Origin: Micropterix aruncella
Lineage: Eukaryota; Arthropoda; Insecta; Lepidoptera; Micropterigidae
Reading direction: 5' to 3'
DNA: 64,000 nt
NCBI GenBank assembly: GCA_944548615.1
Contig: OX155957.1
Location: forward strand, 28,170,935 to 28,234,934
Under the pieces are notes generated by a model. It was not told where the DNA came from, did no database searches, and saw only the letters and a list, made by a program, of their open reading frames with translations. The translations under genes were made by a program, and so were the position numbers. Every line of letters starts with the position of its first letter. The stretch's first letter is position 1. Shown one piece after another: positions 56,731-64,000 of the stretch.

Positions 56731-57290
56731 TATTCAGATTAAATCATTCCTTGGCTACTTACCGGAAAAGTCTTGGGGTGACACAATTGATTTTTTCATG
56801 TTTCTGCGTGTCCGTATCTGAGCCGACATTCAACTTAATATCACGTTATCGCACACGATTTTTTAGAACAAATTCGTAGTAGTGATTCGTCGCGTGTCAC
56901 GGCTCAAAATTTTGGGGCGGTTCGCATGCGTTGCGGCCATTGTCGCCGCTGCGATTATTGTTTCCTGTGTCGCCTAGTGAATAACGCAATTGCCGCATGG
57001 CGCGGCGCGGCGGTATGCCGTGCACAAGCGGCATTACGGTACGGCACGCACGAGTGACAACTCTTGCGCTCGGCCGGAGAATTCTGCCGTTGTTTTTGCT
57101 TGAGGTTTCCCCGTCGTCGGTCGAACCGCGGACCGTGAATGAGTCAGCAAGCCTCGCGTGTAAAGCCCGTCAAATAAAATTTAAATCAGCAAATTGACTC
57201 AGTAGAGCGTGTCGATGAGTGTTTTAAGGTGGCGCCGAAATTAAACGAAGGAGAATTTTACCGAATAACAAGTAAAAATATTAAAAAGGA
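56731..57290. other. CpG-rich unassigned sequence
   Basis: 56880-57170 is markedly GC- and CpG-rich (GCCGCATGGCGCGGCGCGGCG). A 66-residue plus frame (56997-57197) is without known motif. It could be a host promoter-like island or an unsampled repeat. Confidence 0.3.
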
Positions 57291-57292
57291 TA

Positions 57293-57395
57293 GAAACACG
57301 ACTACCGTTACAGAAACTGAACTATTGTATTTATAGTTATTTTTTAACCGACTTCAATAAAGGAGGAGGTTATCAATTCGGTTGTATCTTAAAGA
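57293..57395 (+). repeat. Rep-C start module
   Basis: AAACACGACTACCGTTACAG then TTTTTAACCGACTTCAATAA, AGGAGGAGGTTATCAATTCGG. The first 35 bases match 40070-40105; the rest matches (minus) 61805-61840 and 19910-19955. Confidence 0.8.
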
Positions 57396-57455
57396 CTATC
57401 GCAGTTGTTTGACATTATAAATAGGATAGAAAAGAATTTACCGCGTGAAATTTGT

Positions 57456-58190
57456 ATCTTTTTTTCATTTATTTATTTATTTCATAACAAATCAACATTA
57501 TAGTTTCTACCAATCCGTTGATATGCAATATACACATAAATATAAAAAAAAACAATAGAATTCTTACAAGTACATACATAACATGTTTAAATAAGCGTTA
57601 AATACAAATACCGGCATTAAGAATAGAAAAACTTACAAACTTACAGTACATAAGAGTGAAAACAGTTTATATTATTCTGCCATAAACAAGTAGCGCAATG
57701 CCCACACCTTGAAGAGATGCGGGCTCGCTGTAAAAATATCAAAGTCTGGCGCTGTCGAACATAGCGCATTTATGTGCCGCAAAGCTCGTGTAAGCAGACT
57801 CCATCGACTTAGGTTGGTGCGCGAGGACGGCTCCGCAAATAGATTATGAGTGCGAGCACGATTATAATTGTCCGGGACAAAGAGACAAACCTTCGCTAGC
57901 ATGCTAGGATTATCAACTCTTCCCCTAATCAGCTTGAAAACGTAGGCCATGGCGAGCATTTCTCTACGCAACTTAAGAGAGTTATAGCCCACCATGCCTA
58001 GTAGGAAACTAGTAGGGTATAAGTACGGATAATATCCGTACTGCTTAAAATATATAAATCGTAAGAAACATTTTTGATTTTTTTCCAACATAGTGATATA
58101 ATGATCCTGATGTGGATTCCATATAACTGCATTAGTTTCCAATCTGCTTCTCACAATTGAATTATACAATGTATGCATAACCCGTACATT
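57456..58190 (-). pseudogene. LINE reverse transcriptase C-terminal region
   Basis: The minus frame 58178-57672 (168 residues) starts MHTLYNSIVRSRLETNAVIW and continues NPHQDHYITMLEKNQKCFLR, YPYLYPTSFLLGMVGYNSL, ELR-type KLRREMLAMAYVFKLIRGRV, LSRWSLLTRALRHINALCST, to LFMAE-stop. LYxSxVRSxLExxxxxWxP and LEKxQxxFLR are the thumb/post-RT region of Jockey/CR1-like LINEs. The RT core is lost by 5' truncation near 58190. The frame is intact to its stop, so this copy is young. The UTR ends near 57456 with an ATTT-type tail. Confidence 0.88.
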
Positions 58191-58194
58191 GTTA

Positions 58195-58425
58195 TGTACA
58201 CTTCATTTCTTAAAATGGCATAAAAATATGCACATCTAGAGACGGGCCAAATTATCGCCTAGTTAGATGTGCTATTGGCAGTAAAGGTCATGTAAGATGT
58301 GTTAAACCTCCCTATATTAATTATTAAATAATTTATATAATTATTATAAGATTACATGACCTATGAATGAACTGTATACCTAATCCTATGTACCTAAATA
58401 AATAAATAAATAAATAAAATTGTGA
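58195..58425 (+). mobile_element. LINE/SINE 3' end with (AAAT)n tail
   Basis: Plus-strand sequence ends ...CCTATGTACC(TAAA)n at 58390-58425. It contains ATATGCACATCTAGAGACGG and TTAGATGTGCTATTGGCAG. The tail is the only class evidence; no coding part. Confidence 0.5.
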
Positions 58426-58569
58426 AAATGCTTTAGGTTGCGAATAACAAACCCTTTAAATGTTGTATCTCTTTTTTTAATGTCTGTTACACAGAATACT
58501 GCCGTTTATTTGAAAAATTCTTTTTTTATTTGAAAGGATATATGTACTTGCAGATTGGTTCTATTTTTA

Positions 58570-59145
58570 TCAAAATCCTGTTCTGGTGATGGGATCTATG
58601 AGGAATTGAGAGAACTTCTTAAATATTATCATATGAAGTTGAAAATGTACATGTTTATTCAATTCCGATGACAATGTATTTATTTTTATGGTAAGCATAA
58701 CCTGATTCTACACCCAGGATGTAGAATCAGGTCAGTTCAGGATCAGGATGTTGGCTGCCGATGAGGGAACTCTTTAACGGTCAACAGCACAGACACGAAA
58801 TTTTGTATACTCATTCAGTTATGATAGCTCGTTCTAAGTTTTACCATGACATGGTTGCTGCACCCAGGATTGGCTCCCGACGAGGGGACTGCTTAACGGC
58901 CAACAGCACAGACGCGAAATTTTGTATATGGATTCAATTACGGCAGCCTGTTCTAAGTTTCACCAAGACAGGACTGCGTCACCCAGGGTTGGCTTTCAAT
59001 GAGGGAACTCCTCAACGGTCAACAGCACAGGCACAAAAATTTGTATGGGCATTCAATCGTGATAGCTCGTTTTCAGTATCACCATCACATGGCTGCTGCA
59101 CTTATCAAACATTTTTGGAGTCGGTTTTTTTTTGTTAAAATTAAT
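58570..59145 (+). repeat. Rep-C copy with ~3 tandem units
   Basis: GATGGGATCTATGAGGAATTG, ATCATATGAAGTTGAAAATG, TTCAATTCCGATGACAATG, then about three ~118-base units (58740-59100) ending GGCTGCTGCACTTATC. A 12-bp-arm hairpin at 58701-58731 is absent from the sibling at 61610. Confidence 0.85.
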
Positions 59146-59535
59146 GTTACGGATTTATAGAATATTTGTGGTTTATGTATTTATCTATATAAATAGATGT
59201 AGGTATATTTCCGGAATGTACTTAATCAGACTATTCATTTGACATTAAACACAATATATTTATGTTAATTTATTGACATTTGGACATTTAGACAACTATG
59301 TACTTACTTGATATTTGGACATAAGTACTCTATGTGCCATAGAGTACTTATGTCCATAGAGACTTATGCCATAGAGTACTTATGTACTGGATGAGAATTC
59401 TAACATCACCGCACACTTTTAAATCGGTTTAAGCGTTTATAAGTTATGGTGGAATAAAGAAACGGCAAACATACATACATGAATCCTGCACACATTACAC
59501 TCCTTTTTGTTGGGCAGTAGTGTAAAAAGGAACAG
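59146..59535 (+). repeat. Rep-C distal module, copy 2, with a perfect hairpin
   Basis: Matches 40120-40445 (GAATATTTGTGGTTTATGT, TATGTTAATTTATTGACATT, AATAAAGAAACGGCAAACATA, ACTCCTTTTTGTTGGGCAGT). It contains an 18-bp perfect hairpin at 59317-59355 with loop TGC, absent from the 40-kb sibling. Confidence 0.85.
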
Positions 59536-59933
59536 GATACCAAAATTGAAATCCAATTTTCGTTTATAAGACTGCCACATATGGCTTGTATTCAATTTCG
59601 TCATTTACGATCTTATCGATCGATTTTACGAAAAGTAATCATATCATAATGAGGGGTCTAAACATCTTTTTCTTGAATATATGTACGTAATAGCGTTCTT
59701 CCGTATTGTCTTATACTGTATGTTCAATGTATGGAATTTATGAGAATTATGTTTCCGCTTGGAAGGTCATGCGTTTCCGGTGGTTCGGTCATACTCAGTT
59801 TATTTTCCGAGTGTAGGCTACGGCTCCTGCCCCTTCATTCCCTTGGACCTATATGTGTTACCTTTTCCAACCTAGTGGGTTACCTTTTACAACCTAGTGT
59901 TAGTGTTAGGTTAGGAAAGTGGTATGCTTCTTT
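59536..59933. other. unassigned sequence
   Basis: A 78-residue plus frame (59731-59967) has no known motif and runs into the hAT element. Confidence 0.3.
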
Positions 59934-60716
59934 ACCCTACACAGCCGCATATTTTAGGCTGGGATAAGGGTTTTTTGGGCTGCAGCCCAGAGCCCCGTGG
60001 ATATAAAGGGTCCCAGCCCCCATTGAAAACAATGGACAATATTTTCAGATAAATCTACAGATAAATCTCAGTATACGGCGAGAAAAAATGTAAAAGGGAC
60101 ACGTTAAATGTTGCGTTTGATAATCTGATTATGGATTTAAATAGAAGAAGCCAAGTCCATGAGACATATAGAAAGAAAATATTTTTTTTAATGGATTTGC
60201 AAGATATGGAAAACATAGATATGGAAAGTGTACGTATTATTGTTGATATTATTCAGATGTCGTAGAGGAACATTCAGTGAATCAGTGCATTCTGTTAAAA
60301 TCTTACTTACTACAGTCTAAGCTAGAGTCTTACACCTCTTGCAGTGAAATTGCATATTGTTGATGTTTTCCCAAATTGCTATACTATATTTAAGATTTTT
60401 TTAACATTGTCAATCAGTAGCTGTGAAGCGAAGCGCTCTTTCTCCAGTATGTTGTACGTAAAAAAACAAATATAGGACAACAATATCAAATTATCGAATA
60501 AATCATTTATCAGTTCTTTCCATAAATTGCGTTTTAACAATGGACTTACAATGTGATGAGTTGCTTATAATTTATATATATAATATGTAATAACAATTAA
60601 ATCAACAGGTCAAGTCAACTCATTGACAAAATGGCAATTACTTGATTAATTAGGCAGGCTTCCAAGTAATATTAGCCCAGGGCCCCACAAACTCACGGTC
60701 CGCCCCTGACCCTACA
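59934..60716 (+). mobile_element. hAT element with transposase remnant, 767 bp
   Basis: Element 59942-60708 flanked by an exact 8-base duplication ACCCTACA (59934-59941, 60709-60716). Ends CAGCCGCATA and, reverse-complemented, CAGGGGCGGACC, similar but decayed. Inside at about 60360-60465 the plus strand reads DVFPNCYTIFKIFLTLSISS, CEAKRSFSSMLYVKK, which is the C-terminal dimerisation region of hAT transposases (consensus ALPVSSASAERSFSxLKxIK). So this is an internally deleted copy of an autonomous element. Confidence 0.88.
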
Positions 60717-60899
60717 GATGTATCTGGTAATCTTGTTTGAAGTCATATGCAGTACCTAGCGGTTTATCGCTTCTAGCCCGTTCTACAGCTCCTGAGGAGT
60801 AGATGTATAGGAACTCTTTCTTACATAGCCAAAATGTTTTTCTCTAAACCTTATAAGAACAAATTGGCGGTGTCATCCTTAATCTTTCCGGCATGTAAT

Positions 60900-61345
60900 T
60901 ACCAAGGTCGATAGTAATTACCAACTTGTTTCTACGCTACTAATGTCGCGCGTGCAATAACTTCCGCGCTGCTTCGTGCCATTCCATACATACCGTGCAT
61001 TCGCAGATTTTATCCCATGCAAAGTTTGGTGCCCGTTAAGGAGTTAGGGGGTGCGAGGCTGTTGCACTCGCACGGTCGTCGACTTATGTAACTAATAAGT
61101 AGCACAGTTTCGCAAGTTTCAGATGCTAACGCTCATGTTTATAAACTAGGGGGGTTTCTCTTGTGAGACTCGGAGTAGAAATGTTAGAAACACTTCGGAG
61201 TAAATAAGTATATTGGAAATACACATTATAGATGCCTTTGGTCAGGACATTTGGGCAAACACATTTATTCAATCAGGATTGAATAAATGTCTTTGTCCTG
61301 TAATATATGTTATGCTAAAACGGTATGTACCTATAGCCACGAGAA
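60900..61345 (+). repeat. Rep-P copy 2
   Basis: Collinear with 33205-33670. A 13-bp-arm perfect hairpin at 61261-61290 (loop CAGG) replaces TTAGAGGTGACCTC of the sibling. Confidence 0.85.
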
Positions 61346-61479
61346 AAGATGACATTGTTAGGTGGCATCGCTAATAAATATCTGAGATGCTCACTGAATA
61401 AGGAGTGAACTGTATTAAATAATAGACAAAATTTTACCAAAAAAAAAAGCAGCAGCCATGTAATGGTGAAACTTAGTAC

Positions 61480-61848
61480 GGGCTCTCATAATCGAATGTG
61501 TATACAAAATTTCGTGTCTGTGCTGTTGACGGTTGAGGATTCCCCTTAACGAGAGTCGGAAGTCAACCCTGGATATAGAATTTCGAGAGTCGGGAGCCAA
61601 CCCTGGGTATATAATCAGTTCATGCTTACAATAAAAAAATGCATTGTCGTCGGAACTGAACCAAAATGTAAATTGTCAACTTCATATGATAATATTTGAG
61701 GAGTTTCCTTAACTCCTCGTAGATCCTATCATCAGTACAGGATTTTAATCGGTTTATAAATGACGGAGTTCTGAGGCAACAAACATTTTTTAAAAATACA
61801 GCCGAATTGATAACCTCCTCCTTCTTGTGAAGTCGGTTAAAAATCGGC
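61480..61848 (-). repeat. Rep-C copy, antisense, short array
   Basis: The reverse complement runs GACTTCACAAGAAGGAGGAGG, TTATCAATTCGGCTGTATT, GTTGCCTCAGAACTCCGTC, GATCTACGAGGAG, TTTTGGTTCAGTTCCGACGA, CCCAGGGTTGGCTCCCGAC, and about 1.5 tandem units to CACCATTACATGGCTGCTGC. It links the GGAGGAGG start module and the tandem array in one element. Confidence 0.85.
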
Positions 61849-61989
61849 TTTCACCCCAATTTTTCCCGGCAACTATCCAAGGACTTATGGAAGGATTTTG
61901 AGGGTGATGTCAGCCTTCGGAAAGGAGGTTGGCCTGATTGAAAGGTATTGTCGTCGACAAGCGCCGATAGTGAGAATGCAACTCATAAA

Positions 61990-62148
61990 ACACGTCCGAA
62001 AGTGCAATATTTCGAGATTGAAATATGAGTAGTGCGCGCTCTGGTGAACCGATTTCGACCACAGCCTTTTCAACTCTTTTCAACGCGTTGGGGCGCTATC
62101 GTGGAGGAATACACACAGGCACACATACAGACTTAATTGTCTCAGGGT
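61990..62148 (+). repeat. Rep-B copy 4, left part
   Basis: CAATATTTCGAGATTGAAAT, GAACCGATTTCGACCACAG, GGGCGCTATCGTGGAGGAAT, ACACACAGGCACACATACAG, TTAATTGTCTCAGGGT. Split here by a hAT element. Confidence 0.85.
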
Positions 62149-62825
62149 CAGGCGCGGATGTATGGGGGGGGGGGGCGGAGGGGGCAACCGCCCCCCCCCC
62201 CCCCAACGAGGATTGAAAAAAAAATTGTTGACAAAAAGCGGCCAAGATTCCTGAATGACGATTACCTTCAATCTACAGAGTTTATCGTCTATCTACACTG
62301 ACGATTATACGTCTACACTGACGACTAAACGACTACACTGATACTTTTACACTGACATCATCGCCTCATCCTTATCATGGCCTCCTTGCCCGTAAGTGTG
62401 GCGACTGCCGAAAGAAGTTTTTCAACTCTGAGGCGACTAAAAACCTGGCTACGATCCACGATGGTAGAGGATAAGTTAACAGGGTTGGCCCTCCTGCATA
62501 TTCATTTTGATATTCCAGTAGACAAAGAGAAGATAATTCAAAGATTTACAAAGAAAAAAACACCGGAAACTGCAATTTGTAATTTAATTCTGTGCTATGC
62601 ACTCTTATTTATCATTTGTTCATTGTTCATTTAGAAGAAAAATAAAAACGTACGAGTGTTCATTATTAATTAATTCTTTTCCCTTTTTATAATCCTTAGT
62701 TACTTAATTACCTATCTCTTATTCTCTATTCACACTATAATTTATTTTAACTATCTATAGACAGAAACCCATCCCCACTGTCCGAACCCCCAAAAACAAG
62801 AGGTAGATCCGCGCCTGCTCAGGGT
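62141..62825 (+). mobile_element. hAT element with transposase C-terminus, 669 bp
   Basis: Element 62149-62817. Ends CAGGCGCGGATG and, reverse-complemented, CAGGCGCGGATC. The 8-base duplication CTCAGGGT (62141-62148, 62818-62825) is exact. Runs of 11 G and 15 C near 62164-62213 form a G/C hairpin-like segment. Most of the transposase gene is deleted. Confidence 0.95.
62377..62634 (+). pseudogene. hAT transposase dimerisation domain
   Basis: Reading MASLPVSVATAERSFSTLRR, LKTWLRSTMVEDKLTGLALL, HIHFDIPVDKEKIIQRFTKK. The block LPVSxATAERSFSxLRRLKTWLRSTM, with RLxGLALLHIH, is the C-terminal hAT dimerisation domain, closest in style to the ZMYM/TTF-finger hAT group. This 85-codon remnant lacks the zinc finger, the first catalytic residues and the insertion domain, so it cannot be an active transposase. 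It is open to its stop. Confidence 0.92.
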
Positions 62826-62940
62826 AGCTCTAAATGGATATTTTCGTCCTATACTCGAAAAAAAATTGCGCGTTCGCAATACTTTCTCTCCTTGTTGGTT
62901 GGTGTGTCGTGAAAGTAGAAAACGAAAACAATAAACGAAA
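62826..62940 (+). repeat. Rep-B copy 4, right part
   Basis: CTCTAAATGGATATTTTCGTC, CGAAAAAAAATTGCGCGTTC, CTCCTTGTTGGTTGGTG, matching 13280-13350. Confidence 0.8.
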
Positions 62941-63604
62941 ATCAAGAAATGAAAAAATCAATATCGAAATATCAAAAATCGAAATCGACAATAATCGAAA
63001 AACATAAAACGTTCCTAAAATTTTCTCTCATAAATTGATTTCCAAGAGAGGTGACATAAATTGGCACTTACGCAGTCCTGATTTGAGCCCGATTTTTCCT
63101 CATGGGGATATTTCAAATCCAAAGTGTACGTCAATAATCCGACTTCTCTGGGATATTGAAACGCTCGGTTTGATGAAAAGAAGATGCATATTAATCGGCC
63201 GGATTGGTTAGTTAAGTTAAGAGTGAAGCAGCGACAAGTTTGCGCGTTACTGGCGCGCCAAGTTTATCCGTCTCCGAGTTGGAGTTGGAAACTTTGGCGG
63301 TAGCAAGTTGGAGCCGGCGAAAACTTCGGCCCGAGGCCAATTCGGATATAGTTGATCGACCGGGACAGGCTGGCGGGGTTACCCAGTCCGCCCCTGCAAA
63401 CTTCCCCGACTGAAGAAAGTTGCCACTTCGCTCCGTATTTCCGTATTGATTTAGCTCGCTTATATGACTGCGCTGTCGCTACTTTCTCCTTAAACTTTGA
63501 TAAATCTCTCGTCTTCATCACTCAACACTCTGCGATAATTAAACTATCCATATTGACTTTCAGAGAGCAATTTTTGGGGCCCAATGGTGATTCTGCCATT
63601 TTTA
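62941..63604. other. unassigned sequence
   Basis: GC-moderate. Two opposed frames (63264-63521 minus, 63352-63624 plus) overlap and neither has a known motif. Confidence 0.3.
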
Positions 63605-64000
63605 TCTATACTAATCTATACTAATATTATAAAGAGGTAAAGTTTGTGAGGTTGTAGGAAGTAATCTCTGGATCTACTGAACAGACTTTGAAAATTCTTT
63701 TACCAATAGAAAGCCACGTTATTTGTGAGTGTCGTAGAGCTATATATTAATCCGAAAAATTAAAAGACTTTTTCGTGGTAGTCGGATTTGCAAAGTAAGT
63801 CGGAGAAAAAACGGTCGAATGAAAACGTTTCTTATGAACGCTGCTTTAACGATGAGAGATATATGATTGAGTTCTAAAGAAAAGTTGTAGAGCTTGGTAA
63901 TGCCTACGAAAAAGTCAGCGACAGCATATGTCTAAATTTTATATTTAAGTCACAAAAAGTAGTTTTTTATATTAAAAAAATAATTTAAATCGTTAGGTCA
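63605..64000. repeat. widespread arthropod repeat (TACTAATATTATAAAG start), open at window end
   Basis: TATACTAATATTATAAAGAGG, AAGTTTGTGAGGTTGTAGG and ATCTACTGAACAGACTTTGAA are the terminal pattern of the same abundant arthropod repeat class as 52398, here in the reverse sense. It continues to the end of the window. Confidence 0.6.

Noticed and set aside
58761..59138. 125-residue frame
   Set aside because: It reads through three ~118-base tandem units; the repeated peptide is a by-product of a unit length that happens to keep frame briefly.

Overview
The window reads as nuclear DNA of an insect, most probably a moth or butterfly (Lepidoptera). I base this on LINE 3' ends with (AAAT)n tails, a Helitron with the TCTCATATAT start and CTAG end seen widely in Lepidoptera, the module GACTTCAATAAAGGAGGAGG, and interspersed elements carrying an internal CA/CAGA microsatellite. 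The species cannot be named from sequence alone. I see no convincing host protein-coding gene, tRNA, rRNA or CRISPR array. Coding potential that I can recognise belongs to transposable elements, and almost all of it is broken.

Layout. 1-650 is a 23-bp minisatellite. 650-2215 holds a LINE C-terminus and two copies of an abundant repeat that I call Rep-A. 3.6-4.6 kb is a ~390-bp direct duplication. 5.5-7.3 kb has long (AT)n arrays, a 200-N assembly gap and tandem copies of Rep-H. 7.3-8.5 kb is a Rep-A copy split by a LINE. 9-20 kb has several LINE fragments on both strands (RTE-like, I/R1-group and Jockey/CR1-like), a Rep-B copy and AT-rich sequence. 22-25 kb has two inverted Rep-A copies. 26.07-26.22 kb is a small TA-flanked MITE. 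28.7-31.5 kb holds a Rep-J MITE, a Rep-A fragment, a ~920-bp long inverted repeat and the Rep-K repeat. 35-38.7 kb holds a second Rep-J MITE, a mariner-superfamily transposase pseudogene split by Rep-A, and a Rep-K copy split by a Helitron. 41.2-43 kb has a hAT element and a LINE with a restriction-like endonuclease domain. 45.3-48.9 kb is a three-level nest: Rep-A holding a Jockey/CR1-like LINE, which holds a TTAA-flanked MITE. 50-58.4 kb has LINE 3' ends and a ~118-bp tandem array split by a hAT element. 59.9-62.9 kb has two more hAT elements with intact 8-bp target duplications.

How the parts relate. The window is best read as layers of insertion, and several events can be reconstructed. 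Target-site duplications or empty sites are visible for four hAT elements, one TTAA element, two TA-flanked MITEs, one Helitron and one Rep-A copy. Two coding frames act as independent witnesses: the mariner transposase reading resumes across the Rep-A copy, and the LINE reverse transcriptase reading resumes across the TTAA element.

The most interesting points are: Rep-A itself (about twelve partial copies in 64 kb, retroposon-like); perfect short-loop hairpins present in one copy of a repeat and absent from its sibling, which looks like template-switch mutation; the Helitron filled and empty sites in the same window; and the long inverted repeat at 29.7-30.7 kb. Boundaries of old repeats are approximate (about 10-30 bases) because I aligned copies by eye.
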